A stretch of 64,000 nucleotides of DNA from Metallyticus violacea (taxonomy: Eukaryota > Arthropoda > Insecta > Mantodea > Metallyticidae): contig CM060843.1 in assembly GCA_030762175.1 (NCBI GenBank), forward strand, positions 117,668,869 through 117,732,868, written 5' to 3'. Shown one piece after another: positions 36,190 to 49,500 of this stretch. Below the pieces are notes generated by a model, which was not told the origin of the DNA, ran no database searches, and saw only the letters and a list, made by a program, of their open reading frames with translations. The translations under genes and the position numbers were made by a program. Positions within the stretch are counted from its first letter, which is position 1, and every line of letters starts with the position of its first letter.

Positions 36190-36500
36190 CTTAATTGCCG
36201 CGTGTGAAACTTACAGATGAGTGGCGCGACGCATGAAACTAAAAGCTGCTTAACTGATATATCGAAACTGCGTAACTGATAACTGCTTCTCAGCCGAATA
36301 TCAACTTAAAACTGTCTAACTGATGTATCAGAATTGCGTACCCGCGTCTGGGACTTTTTATCTGCGTCTCGCCATATCTGGAACTTAGACCGCCTGTTTC
36401 TCGCCATGTGTGAAGTTTCAAAGCTAGTATTGAGAACTGCGAACTGCGTGTATTTTGCTGCGTGTAGAACTTGAAACTAAGCAATGCGTACTGAGAACTG
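36190..36500. repeat. Degenerate short-unit repeat region
   Basis: A block like cgccatgtgtggaactta recurs at about 36196, 36228, 36343, 36370, 36402 and 36457, mixed with repeated aactgcgt and aactgatatatc. Spacing is irregular at 25-110 bp. No gene is seen. It may be the remains of a satellite or of a retroelement regulatory region together with the array just upstream. Confidence 0.5.
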
Positions 36501-36719
36501 AGCAATAGTTTATCTATAGTTGCATGTAGATCTTATTACTGCATGCCTCAGCAACGTCGAACATACAACTGCCTATACATTCTTCGCGCCTATCTTTAAA
36601 AGTTGGACATTTTGATGGCGTTGTCTGGTTTAAAGGGCTAACAGTACAACGCCTGCCGGGTCAAAACTTTTTAAAGAGTTTAAAATTCCTTCAGTATAAC
36701 GGCAGGCCTTTAAAAGGGG

Positions 36720-38630
36720 GCTTCACACTTACTCCTTTTCCTTTGTATAGTTTTATAATCTTGTTGGCTATCGAGGCTTCCGTAGCAAAACTTACATTTT
36801 CTTACATTAAAGTTAAATCTTATGACACACTTATATTTATATTACTAATTACAATGCCCAAATAGGATGATTGGGTTTACATAAATATATATTATAATTA
36901 ATTTCAGTGGGGATTGATCGGAGGAGCTGTTATAAGCATAATTTTCAAGTTGGATTTAACGAAACCAGTCCTTTATTAGCATTTGTTAAATCTAGAACTT
37001 CTGTCAAGTAGTCTCAGCTTTGTTTCTTAATAAGATTTATCTTCTCAATGTTTTTGAGTTGCTTCATTCTTCCTTAGCTTAATATTTTTAATAGGTTCTC
37101 AAGCTATGTTACCCCATATTTAATGTTTCTGCAGTCCTTAGGTCTTCATAGAAGCCTCAACTGAAGTCTTGCTTCAGTTTTTGAGTCAACTGTCATAGAT
37201 TTCCGTATGAATATAACAACAAACTGATGTAAAATATAGTGCATTATTTTTGTATAACAATGGAAACCTTCCTAGAAACAGAAGAGTCACTGTTATTGAA
37301 TCCAGTAGTTCGTCTATACTCATTCGGGAACATGGTTTTGACAAGTCAATTTAATGAGAATCCACACATCGTGCATAAGAAAAGTAAACAAATAAAATTA
37401 AAAACTGGAGAGTAGTGTGCTCTGTTATAACGCCGTATAATGAGAGGGTATGAACTCGCAAGACTGAGATTGTTTACTGTTTTGAAGATCAGGTTATTCT
37501 AAAGAGCATTGGTCACTAAGGTAGCCTTACCTTAACATACGAAAATTATCATTTTGAGGCATGTTGAAATTGCAAAGATATCGTCAAAAGGCTGGACCCT
37601 CGTGAAACTGCAAGAAACTTTATGCGGGGAATTGGGACAGTAACTATCGTTGTGTTGTTGGTAAATGGCTTGAACATTGTGAAGCGTGATGCTAATGCCA
37701 ATAATTTTCAGTACTTTCTATAACCCCATGGTGCTTCTCGTACACAAAGGTATGTTTATATCAAATTTCAGTAAATAAGGTCGTTTAGTTTGAAGGCTAT
37801 GGGACAAAATCTGTGGCAGAGAGTGAGTGAAACAATCCATATAATAAATGTTTAATCAGACATGTCTTAAAAAGCGTTTTAGAAGTTACAATTAGGTTAG
37901 TGCTATGGTAGTTTAACTTTTAAGCATTTTTCCTTCTTATCCTCGTATACCTTGCTTCACATCATCAAGGGTTTCCATGATTACTATAATTATCTTGATA
38001 GAATGCTCTATTAATGTAAAGTTCGTTCTGGTCAGGACAGACTTTCCCAGTTTCTGACAGAATCAAACTCCCTCCATCAACTTTGTAGCTAGTTGCCTTA
38101 GTAACTTAACTTACTGCAGCTTACAAATTGAGTTAACAGTACAGACGCCGACTCCAGGCAAAAAGGTGGTTTTCCAGAGCGCCTCGACTTCTGATTTTGC
38201 AGGCTAAGTTCCTTGTATATAATTAGCGTGTTGAATGAAATGCCGGATATAACTTGAAGTATATATACCATTAACGATGTATGTGCTGCGCTGCTAAGAA
38301 AACTGGTAAGCATTGTGCGACATCTCATAACTTCCAACATGATAGTGGCTTACTCATTTAACTTCGTTTCTTATTACCTTGAGAGAATAAATGCAATCTC
38401 TTGCGCAGGAATATCTGACATTTCTATAGGTAGTATAGTTCTCTACTTCTTGTAATTATTATATTACAACTTAAATAAAAATGCATATTTTTCAATTTAG
38501 CGCACTTTCAAGCTACATTCTTTTAACATAAAACGTTAGACATGGTTGATTTTTCTGCTTAATGAGATAGCGAAATATTTCTTGGACACAACATGCAAAC
38601 TGTTATCTACACGAACTTACTTTGTAGGGT
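36720..38630. other. No supported feature
   Basis: AT-rich sequence. The 80-codon minus frame at 38098-38340 has no recognisable domain. Confidence 0.5.
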
Positions 38631-38700
38631 GTAACACGGGCATCAGAATCAGGAAATGCTGACGATCTGAGATGTTAAACATTTTCCGGAAATAGACCAA
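38630..38700 (+). mobile_element. Decayed SINE family A tail
   Basis: ggtgtaacacgggcatcaga followed by atgctgacgatctgagatgt and taaacattttccggaaata aligns with the family-A 3' end, with many substitutions. No head or body is seen. Confidence 0.5.
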
Positions 38701-39190
38701 GAGCTAAGTTTTAATCCCAAAGTGCACGTTTAACTGTCTCAAATTTAGTAGAAAAATAATAATTATAAATGACGCTATAAGTTGTCTTTTTCTTTGTACA
38801 CATCTAAATTATTTGAATGGAGGGCATACGGCTCAAATTCTCTGAAATTGGGCACCCTATTTTACCTCTAGAATGAGCCACGATCTGACGAGGCGAGGGT
38901 TGAAGTCTATAATGTAATTACCCCTTTTTATTTTTTATCTGAAACGAATGTCGACCTGGTAAACTGAGAGAAAAATAATAATGTAAGATTGTCCCGCATC
39001 TTTTCTCTACTGAAGATATGGGATGGTCTTGATAAGTGCGGCTGAGTGGGGGAGAGGAGTAAAAATGTAGTATAACTGCAGTATTTTATATTCTGAAACG
39101 TACGCTAAAGCATTATGTCTAACTGAATCTTTCACGTCTTCTGCAGTAAGTTATTTATATTTTTTGACATTACAATACGCCTTTATCCTT

Positions 39191-39301
39191 GTCAAAGTTA
39201 TTTTATGATTTTCATTCATCATTCTAAGTCACAGTTATTTTATGATTTTCATTCATCATTCTAAGTCAAAGTTATTTTATGATTTTCATTCATCATTCTA
39301 A
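39191..39301. repeat. 37-bp tandem repeat, three copies
   Basis: Three head-to-tail units at 39191-39227, 39228-39264 and 39265-39301, each starting gtcaaagttattttatgatt (the second has one substitution). They are nearly identical, so the expansion is recent. Confidence 0.97.
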
Positions 39302-39454
39302 GATAAATTTCTTGTAATAGTTAAATCACATAAATAAAGAATGCAATTACTATAAGTTTTTTGCACTTATATAATAACTATTCTTTATTTGCGTAAAAAT
39401 GTAACAGAAGGCTATATATAACTGAAAGCTAAAGAAAGGACTCATTTTATGTCT

Positions 39455-39776
39455 TACTTCCTTTTTCTTGGCACGATATCCTCATGGGTTTGGCCTTGCC
39501 GCAGTGACCGCTGTGTTCTCTACCTCCGTCTGGCGATCATCGGCAGAGGGGATTATTATTGAAGGAAATTATGTGATCAACACACTGACATTCCACCGGG
39601 CTCCATTATATGGGCTTCTAGATAAAGGAGGCCGTTTGTCTATCAGACCTTTCCCGATTATCTTCCCGAGGCTGGGTGGAGCCCGTTCCACACTTCCGTC
39701 ATTTAGACAATTTATAAACTGATACCAGGGGTTGAAACGAGACCTGAACAGCAGCAACAGTGACCATTAGACCTAG
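39455..39776 (-). mobile_element. Probable tRNA-headed SINE (family E), minus orientation
   Basis: On the minus strand an A-box-like taggtctaatggtcactg (about 39776-39758) is followed by a B-box-like caggtctcgtttcaacccc and a GC-richer body of about 250 bp. The sharp base-composition contrast with the AT-rich flanks and the box spacing support a SINE. I see no second copy in this window. The 84-codon plus frame inside it is probably incidental. Confidence 0.5.
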
Positions 39777-39779
39777 CAG

Positions 39780-41340
39780 GTTCGTTTCCTTAGATTATAA
39801 TAATTTAAATTATCTATTAAAACTAGCAACTTAATGTAGTTTCATTTTTTAAAGTATAGTTATTCTTTAAAAGGAACATCGTAATCCTATTTCCCCCATG
39901 ACCTTTTTAAGCTTGAATTCCCCTACAGAGGAATTATATAAACAACAGTTTCATTATGTAATATATATATGCAAATACAAAAGAATAATAACACGAATTC
40001 AGCGCTTGTAGGAAGTCTCAAAGAGCAGTAAAACACTTATTGAAGCTAATTACGAAATCAAAATATTCATCTTTCTCATTCAAAATGTAATTTCCTCAGG
40101 CCACAGTGGCTAGTGTTAGAAAAAATGAACAAAAGTTCAAGGAATAGATTCCCTCTCAGCCGTCCTACCCTCAATGGTGGCACTTTGTAGTGGCAGGTAT
40201 AAATTCATGTTGACCGTACTACAATTGCCGATTTTATGTCACGTAAACTCTTCAAAGGCTTGCATTTATCCGGTTTGTAATTATAATATTTGAAGTGAAG
40301 ATTTTCAACAAAATACTCGTACACTGAGTACACTCTGGAGCATTTCCATCTTTTAAATATCTTTTCGAAATTATTGCGACACCATTCCCATTCGTCGATG
40401 CCAAACAATCACAAAAATAATGTCAGTAAGTAACTTTGGAAGAGCTGAACACTTAGAAAAACATATTTTGTTCAAAATGCAAACGGTTTAGTCCTCATCT
40501 CCAGCGGAGGGTCACGGTATTGTGCTGAAATGACCTCGTGTTTTTTCAAATGCATTCAGAGCGCAGCGTGCGCTCTACCGAGGTCATGCTAACCACCTAC
40601 TACCAATAATAAAAGCAAGTTCATGCGCTGATGCCTATACGTGGACAGCCAGTCATTGTTTGTATTGTTCATCTCTGTCTTTGTGTCAGTTTGTGTTTGA
40701 AAAATCTGAGTAACTCACCGTTTTAGTTATTACAGGCCCTAGATACGCCAGCATTATTAATCACACTATTCTATTGATATAATTTAAATTTAGTGAATAT
40801 ATTAGCAATAGAACAGAATAAATGCCGTTTATAGGTATAACCCCTATATTATAGAGAAACTTAAAATATATATCAGGGCAGACATTGGAAATTGGAAAAA
40901 TTACGGAAACAGTGCTGCTGGGAATGAATGCAAATTTAATCAAAATATGTCAGACTTACAGTTTAGTACTCATTATTAAATAAATTAATATTGTGTGCAT
41001 AATATTATTGATGAAAGACATGTGAGCAAAAATGTGAGAGAAACTGACCAATTGACGACGTGGGACAGGAGCAAACTTGACCGAGCAAGGATTCACCCAA
41101 AAATAACTCCCGGTAATAACCTGCTTAATAGCAGGTATGATATTTGAAAATTGCGTAAAAGGCCAGCAAACCAGTATTCTTTATGTGCATTTCCCAGGAA
41201 GAAGAATTGATAAGTATTTACATCGATCTAGTAAAGTTCAATGTTCGAGCAGTGAAAATGCGTGGGAGAAAGAGAAATGCAGATAGGAGGTAGTTAATGG
41301 ATATAGAGAAGCCAGTAATTGAAAGAACTGAGAGGACATT
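39780..41340. other. No supported feature
   Basis: AT-rich, with no gene recognised. A weak tRNA-like stretch at 40540-40600 is not convincing. Confidence 0.5.
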
Positions 41341-41362
41341 TTTCAAAAGAAAGGACGAGGAG

Positions 41363-41460
41363 AGATGGATCGAAACAGTACTGTAATGGTCACCTCCAGA
41401 GAGAAAACGTTAACGTCCGCACGAATAAGAAGGAGCGATGATACGATAATGTTGGATGGA
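41363..41460 (+). pseudogene. Possible LINE ORF2 C-terminal scrap
   Basis: One plus frame reads ERWIETVL, stop, WSPPERKR, stop, RPHE, then EGAMIR. This echoes the L-x-W-x-P-P-x-x-R-x-R-G-R-P-x-x-x-W stretch at the end of many LINE ORF2 proteins. It is short and has several stops, so the call is tentative. Confidence 0.35.
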
Positions 41461-42180
41461 GAAAAGGAATTCAGAATATTATAAAGAGTGCAGTAGTCCC
41501 TAAAAACAAATCTTTTCAGAACACCGTGTTTGTTCAGGTCCATACGCCACACAGCTTTATTTATTGTATTTTGGTGTAATAGTGGATCGAACATAATAAT
41601 TATGGACACAAAAGATACCGTCTCTAGCAACTCTGTTCATCGCAATCACGATAAAAGTGACAGAAATAAGTATAATTACTTTAGAATATGATTTATCACA
41701 TGTTGACAAAGCATCACAATGTATGCAGAGAGGTTCTATAAGCTAAAAGCATCCAATGATAAAAACAAGCTACTACTAAACATCATCTTCTGAAGGATAA
41801 TGCTATCGATTTCTTCCAGACAAAACAAGAAGGACAAAATTATTTAAGCAGTTGAAGTAAATAAGAAATTGTTCAATCAAGCTTGGCCAAAGCACAAATG
41901 ATGCCCAAGACACCCACCACCACTAAAAATGCCTTAATCGTTTTAGAAAGCAAATACATTGGGGTTATTTGAGTTATGGGCCGGTAGAACGTAGCTGCAT
42001 ACTGGGAGAAGTCAAACGTCAAGGCCCTATAATGCATGTGCAGGATACAACTTCTAGTTAGTTTAAAGAGCGTTCGCGTATTACTTAACACTTTCATTGT
42101 ATGTGTGCTAATTATTTTTGTTAGTTATCCATTATATAAATACAGTTTTGAACAACGGGTAAATATGTGGAAACGGATTC

Positions 42181-42396
42181 TTGCCTAGGAAAATATCCGT
42201 GAAATCTATTCCAGGTATAAAAACTATTCCCCAACTTGTTAAAAAATTACCAAACATTCCTATTCCTAATAATAAGAAACTTGTTCCAAACCGCCATGTT
42301 ATTACGAATGCAAAATTAAATGCAACACAGGAATTTCTACGCAGATGCCGGCAATGTTTTTCCGTTGAGATGCATTATTTTCAACATCTGTTATAA
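42181..42396 (+). pseudogene. Possible transposase C-terminal scrap
   Basis: The 71-codon frame ends FLRRCRQCFSVEMHYFQHLL and a stop. That matches the closing R-R-x-x-x-C-x-x-x-x-G-x-x-F-x-H-L-L pattern of Tc/DUF4817-type transposases. The 50 codons before it show no clear motif, so only the last 20 or so are supported. Confidence 0.4.
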
Positions 42397-42399
42397 CAT

Positions 42400-44500
42400 A
42401 GGTTAGTGGTTATTATCATAAATTTTAAATACCATATCATTTATACTTGAGGTAAATACACAAGTAATAAAATAAAAATATTAATTTCGACTCTTCCTTT
42501 TTCCGCGGCTGCACCGAGTTCTTGGTATGTAACTTAAATTACCTTACGTATCTGTCCACATACCTTTTAACAAATAAATGCAATTTCTTTAATTTGAAGT
42601 AATATGACTTCAATGAATAACGGGAGAAAAGAAAACACGAATGAACTAATACCTTTAGAAAATGTGAACATAGTCTCACAGAAGATAGTCTGTCTTAAGA
42701 ACCTAATAGGATATACATTTTGATTAGGATGAAAGGTAAAATGGGTTAAATATGTTTATAAATCTGACAAATAGTGTATTAAGCTACCAGTTCGTTAAGT
42801 GCAGTAGAATCGAAGGAATTTTAGATATTTCAAAATCTGTTATGCACTTAACAGACAAAAAACGTATATACAGAATTGAAGAAATGTTTGATATTCCGAG
42901 ATTTTGTTACGCAATAACGAAAAAAAAAGTGTATATTATATTTTGTAATCCTTTAGAATTGCAAATATTACATATTTTAAATGCTTTATATGAAAAGAGG
43001 AGATAAATTTACTTCAAAGTCCTTTGCACATTTTATTTTCTGTCATTAGCTTAACTAAGTTAACATTAGCTAACAAAAGTAGAGTTTGTGGATGCTTTGC
43101 TAATTTAGTTAATGTTTCCATTATACATGCAACATAACTAAGTAAAATGTTTGTACAGTTTACATTAGCTACTGACTTAATTTGTTATGGCCTATAATGT
43201 CTGGTTTAATATTATGATTTGCTTCCTGAAAACATTTTTTGCATGCAGATCAGTTCTTTTACGGAATCTAACTGACGAACATTTCTTTATACATGATAGC
43301 AACTTTCCAAGGAAGAAACAGCATTACTTGAAACGTCCAAGATAAAAGTCAATGATATATTAAATATTAACCATTTGTCTACTAAATTTAACATAAATAT
43401 TATGAATTTTCCATTAACCTTTGCTATGTTTATTTTTTCATATCTGGTGATTAATTAATGGTTCTGCAATCTGGTCAAACAGAATAAAGCTTTAATGGCA
43501 AAAGACCTAAAAACAAACTTCATTTAAGTGTTATCAAAAACTATTTAGGTTCGTGATACTAGTAGCGCTATAAATCATACAGGTGTTGAAGAAATGCACA
43601 TTATGCAAATTAATTAACCATTCCGTAATTATATATTCTATTGTAATAATACGGAATTAAGTGTAAAGATTTCGTTTAGTTTTGAGGTTAGTTGGGTGTC
43701 GTAAATTTTCCTTTGCACTGCGACCATTGCCGATCTATTACAATGCCTTTCTTAATCCTTAAAATAATTCAGTTTCTTATGTGGCCATGCCGAGTCAAAT
43801 CAGAATTATACTATGCCCGCAAAAGATCACATTGAGTTGTCGATCGAACTGTTGACTCTGGGTTGCTATCCGGTACTCAGAAATGCAGCGTTGGCCATTC
43901 CTTTTATGTGTAGGTAACGATATACATGATCGTTCCCCTTCCCAGTCTTATAGAAATGACTTCATTTTTCTTTTATTATTCCCATTATCCAGTTAAGTTT
44001 AGCTTTATCCTTTTTGAGTAAACCATGTGCTCAGTTTAATTTCGTTCTCTTAAGAGGTGTCTGAATTCTACAATTGAGTTAAAGTATTCCTTGTGCTTTC
44101 AACATATTCATCTCTATACTGCTCCTGTGGATAGATAAGTCGAAATCTATGCTTAGAATCCAATGTTTCATTGCTGTAAATTTCACTGTGTCCTGGCACA
44201 AGTAACAGATAAAGCGAATGGTTTTTCTGGCAGTTTCATCAGGGTTTTGGATCAGTTTAATTTGAGCTCTGCTACCTTGGGGCTCTCAAGGCTGCTGGAC
44301 TGTCTAAAAGTCAAAATACGCCTGTTTTATAGTCATTTTCTATACTTCCGTATTTGCCATTATTACATTTTAAGTAATAATATTTCAGTTTATTAATCAT
44401 TATAATCATCAACATAGAGTACCGTAAAACGTGAAGTATTTGAATAACGCCTCAGAATAACACAGTCCAAAAATAATTTAAATATTTATATAATAATTTA
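42400..44500. other. No supported feature
   Basis: AT-rich. Frames at 42752-43006 and 44163-44396 show no recognisable domain. Confidence 0.5.
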
Positions 44501-44501
44501 A

Positions 44502-44547
<46 letters not shown>
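44502..44547. repeat. (ATT)n microsatellite
   Basis: About fifteen ATT units. Confidence 0.95.
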
Positions 44548-44548
<1 letters not shown>

Positions 44549-45450
44549 AAATAACTTCCTAAAGGACTTATAGGCTAACTCCAACATTAACCTGTATCAA
44601 TCACATTGTCTCTGTGGCCTTCCTCCGGGAAAAATTTCATTGCTATATTTTCTTCGCACTTAGCGACCTTGTTTGACTAATAACTCCAACATTTCATCGT
44701 CATCTGCATAAATTCACTCAAGCACTCCAGTGGCAGATCGGCAGAAATGATATGCTTCCCTAAATTTAGCTCTGCCCTCCGCTTCGACCATTTAATCAAA
44801 CAGTTCTAACAATGAACTAGCGAAAGCAAAGTTAAACACAAGGTAGCTTATGGAGAGTTGGTGGTACAATTGAACAAACACTGTGTGCCGTTAAATATTG
44901 GCATACTGAAATAACCACTCGTTTGGCAAGAGAAATTCATTGTACTGCACTGTGTGATTTCATTCAATACATTTTCAAGATTTGTGATTTTCATAACACA
45001 ATTATTTCATATTTAGACTTAAGAAGTTTATCTTTGCTAACAAGTAAAATAATTTCAGGGCATTTTCTTTAAATCGGGAAAGAACCATATGAGGTATTTA
45101 AATCTATGAGTATAATCAGAGAAAAGGAATGTTTTATCAGCCAAAACCTTTCAAAATAAACGCATTTAGGAAAAAACAATTTAAATTTATTAACCGATTG
45201 AGAAAATATTAGGAAAATCTATAATTGTTTTATTTTTGTTTAAAAGGAATGTTTGGTAATCGCATTATTTCAGATTAATAGACACAAGAAAATAAATAAA
45301 GTCATCACGATTTTGTGGCATATAAATATTAATGCACCTTGGAGAAACTGCACTTTAAGCGTAAAATATGACCAAAAATGTTACATGCTTCATTATTTTA
45401 ATCATATTATTGATATTTAGATCACTTATTAAATTTATATTTGACTTTAC

Positions 45451-45565
45451 GACCACCTTATTGGTCTAGTGGTTAGCGTTGCTAACTGCTGGCCAGGAGA
45501 TCCGGGTACCATTCCCAAATGCGAACTGATGAAGTTAGGGAGGTCTGGAATGAGATCCACCCTAT
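45451..45565 (+). mobile_element. tRNA-headed SINE fragment (family F)
   Basis: A box ttggtctagtggttagcgtt (45461-45480) and an eroded B box gggtaccattccc (45504-45516) at normal spacing, followed by a short body (aggtctggaatgagatccac). The A-box region resembles Glu/Asp tRNAs, but no closed acceptor stem is present, so it is not a tRNA gene. Confidence 0.6.
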
Positions 45566-45835
45566 TATTGATTGATTATTTATAATGCATTTTAAGTTCA
45601 GTAGCTGTGATTATCATCACAAAGAATGAGGGGGGACAGTATACTTTTTGACATAAAATGCAAAAACTAATATACATAAAGGTAGCTGTTGTGATAATGA
45701 CATTTTACTAATATGAAGCTATTCAAAGTCAATAATTTTTTAAACTAATCATTGTAATATCATAAGAATAAAATCTGAATATTCATTACAAACGTCCCTT
45801 TCATAAAGGTTATTGTGATACTGTAAGAGAAACTG

Positions 45836-46499
45836 CTTAAGGGGAGTCAAAATTATGTTTTTCACGTTTTTTAAACACTTTTAGATTTGATATAGACTTT
45901 AAAGTGCTATGATCGTTCTCATTTAAGTCTGTTTTATGCAACCGTTTATTTGTATTTTTCTGGATCATTCATTCAGTTATACATCATAGTTTTATAAATG
46001 TTTACTTTAGAGAGATTGCTCGGTAAATAAGTAAATAAATAGGTAAAAGAAGAAAAATAATTGAACTTTGGAAAACTTGCCTGTCTAGAGAGATTTTATT
46101 TTCTATTTATGTTACAAAGGTCAAATGCTCTGTCTTTTAATTTTGGTATTTAATTCCAATTTCTGGAGAGTGCATTTTTCCATAAAATAGTTCCATTAAA
46201 TCAGAAACTCGCAAACATAAAACTTTTAAAAATGTTACCAATTATTTCAATAAAGCCAAAACTAATTTAATAAAACAGTTATAAAATGCTATGCACAGTA
46301 ATTTAAAAAAATAGCGTTAAAATGCTTAAACAAAAGTGAATTATCATATTTAAAATATTTAAATTTCTTATTATTAGATGTAACTTCTATTTTCAGCAGT
46401 CCATGAAAAAGCGTCTATACGTAATAATTTTCGAGATAAGGGGTAAAAATGTTATAAATTTAGCATTGGTGGGGATACGGCATTTTGACACCCCTTCAG
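45836..46499. mobile_element. Candidate non-autonomous inverted-repeat element (664 bp)
   Basis: The left end cttaaggggagtcaaaat (45836-45853) and the reverse complement of the right end (ctgaaggggtgtcaaaat, from 46499 inward) match at 16 of 18 positions. The interior is AT-rich without a long open frame. Right-flank TATA is consistent with a TA-targeting family, but no duplicated flank is visible on the left. Chance inverted similarity cannot be excluded. Confidence 0.5.
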
Positions 46500-46509
46500 T
46501 ATATATTGC

Positions 46510-49500
46510 ATTTTCTGCAAATACAAGGTAACTGTAACTCTACAGATTTTGGTGTGCAATCTGCTGTTCAAACATTTTCGGAAATTTCAGCAGGTATTAA
46601 TGTTTCATGACACCATTAAAAAGCTATGAGTTATAATACCGCCACCATCTAAGGAGACGTAGAACTTAGTGACGTGTTGGGTGGATTTGCCGATGGAATG
46701 AAGGCAGGTGAGCTTGAGCTGACAAATTATGACGAGTAGAGTTTACCTGCGGTACCTCTCACAACTAGCCTGTGTTCTAACCGCATTTGCAGAAAATTCG
46801 GAAAATGATCTATTATGGCGAAATAATTAAACACCGGAAAACAGATAATTGAACCATACCATAAACTATTTAGAGATATTTTGGAAAACTGCATATTATT
46901 TATAATAATAAGAATAAAGTCCTCTCATTCAACAAAGTTTAAGGAGATATGTTATATACCATAAAATTTGCTTGAATGCTATAACTGACTCAAGTTATAC
47001 ACTGGATTGAATTAGGCTGGCCGGGATGGAGGAGGATCTAGTTCACGGCTGTCCGTTTGTATCTATGTCCCTGAGGTAAATCCCATGGGGCCGGAGTTTA
47101 GATGCAACATGTTTTCAGATAGAAAACCCCACGTCGGTGGAAGGCTCCTCTTGCATACAAGACGCCGAAAGAAAGTTTTCCTAAAGCGCAAGCCGCCATC
47201 ACACCGCGCCAACTCCATCTTACTGATCGCACTTTCGACCCTGACTCTGTAACAGAACCAAAATAATATGAAATGAGAGAGCGGAAAATTCTTGGAATAT
47301 TAATGACCATCCCAGTTTTTGCCTAAAACACCAGGGAAAAGAAATAGGATGACCGGCTCAAATTGTATCACTCGTGAAGTTATATAACTCTATGGACAAC
47401 TTGTCAAAACTTATTTAGGTGATTTATTGTTGTGAATTCAGACATAGCTTTAGTCGTTAAGACTTAGATAGCCAATCTGGTTTCAATTTCATTCATTGTA
47501 TAAACGAACTTAATAGTAAAATTATAAAAAAATCAAGTATGAACAAGATTTATTTTGTGAGTCTATCTTTATACTCTTATTCCTTTTAATAAGATAGAAT
47601 TAACTTAATGTGCATTTACGCATGTAGTAAACCTCTTGTAATGAAGCATGCTGCAAATAATGTAATTAAAAAAATATTACTGTGCAATAACGGAAACTTT
47701 GGTATTTCATCTTCATTCCTTGAAACTTCTGTAGATTTTATCCTTTTGTCTGTCTTTGAAACTTTACTAAAGCTGTATGTTTTACTTATATTTCAGCAGG
47801 TTTTAAGTGTTAGTACAAAGTATTCAAAGTTGTTTTCATTGTTTATGATCAGAGTTTTAGAACGTCCATCTTTTTCAAATACTCCTCATTTATTTATTTA
47901 ATAATCTTTTTTCATATATTTTATTATAAACATCAACTAAGTTTGAGTTCCATTACTCTAATGTTTAGTCCTGTACAATGTTAAAATGAAATGGCGCAAA
48001 TTACATCATGTTGATATAAAATTAAAGGCAAAATGAGAGAGCAATGGCATAGCAAGGGATAATCATGGTAAGCTCAATCAGTAGATAAAGGACAAACATG
48101 GAAAGCCTTTCTCGCCTCTGATCGACAGGGTTTGGAATCGATTGAAGCATTTGTGGAATGGTGACCATCAGGTTCTCTTCCACAGAAAAGAAAAAAGGAA
48201 ACAAAACAAAAAAAACTACACACATAACAGCAAAACCGTTGCCTGGATACAAACCATGGGGAGAATTGCAGTGAATGGAAATCTCAACTCGGTATCAGAT
48301 TCCAAATGGACGGCAAATCATGAAGTGCGTGACCTAATTTTTGTGGCGCTGTTTTGCGCATAGAAAATATGAACGTTGTATTAGTGTGAATATTTCAAAT
48401 TGCGAGCCGCTTGAGGATGGGGTTATTCCTGCTCGACACATAAAGTTATATGAAAAGGATAAAGTCATTTTTATGATCCCAGCTAGCTTCTATTTACGGT
48501 TTACTCATAACATAACAAATATTCGCTCTAGAGAACATTTAACAATAGCTGTTCATAGCATAACAATGAAATCATAGTATTAAATAAGAACAGAATATAA
48601 AGGAAATGTTTTTTTTTTCTTTGGAAGATTTGAAAATTTTCCAAATGAATATACAGGGAAGATTTTCACTCAGTACTTTAAACGCGTATTCATAAGACAA
48701 ATGTTTTTACAGTGTGCTACTATTTTCACAAAACAAGGAAATATCTAGAAATGTACTTAAATTTTCTTGAAAAAACCTACAAATTCTTGATGTAATAGAA
48801 GTGATGTATTCATATATATTCTTTATTTAGGGAAAGTTTTGTTATTACATACAGAGATAATGTTTTAAACAGTTATCTTCTTTCATACTTACAGGTAGTT
48901 TGCGCGCTTAAAATTCTGTAAGCTTGTAATTTATTAAAGGTGTGATTATCTTCTCAATATACACTTTAAATTAGGCTAATATGCGATCTGGTATCACTTA
49001 TATCCTAAATATGCGATTACAAACTGAGAGTGATTCATATCTGGACTTTGAGATTAAAGCTTCCCCGTCAATAGTGTACACAAATGAAGATGGTTGAAAG
49101 AAAAACACTCTATTTCTGCTACATGTTTGAATTGTGTAGATGTGCAGATCAATAATATTATACCGAGAGTTGTTTTTTCCCTTTATTCTCAGCTGAGCGC
49201 AGTGCGCCGTCTTAATATCAAGCCAGTTGACTGTCACATGATTCCAAATGGTCAATAAGTCCCAGTTTCTGCCTATGAGAGCAAGCATTATTTCTGGCGT
49301 TATAATTTTTGGTTAGAGTTTTTCTGTCATTACAAACTATATGCGCCAATGTTGTTATTAAACATTAGTGAAGTAATTTACTGTAGTGTGTTGTGTTGAC
49401 AAATTACCATTGCAAAGAGAGAGACAAATAATAAAGCACACAGGAATAATCCTCGTCCCATTCTGTGAGACAGTAGGGCAGACATTGAAAAAAGTACTGA

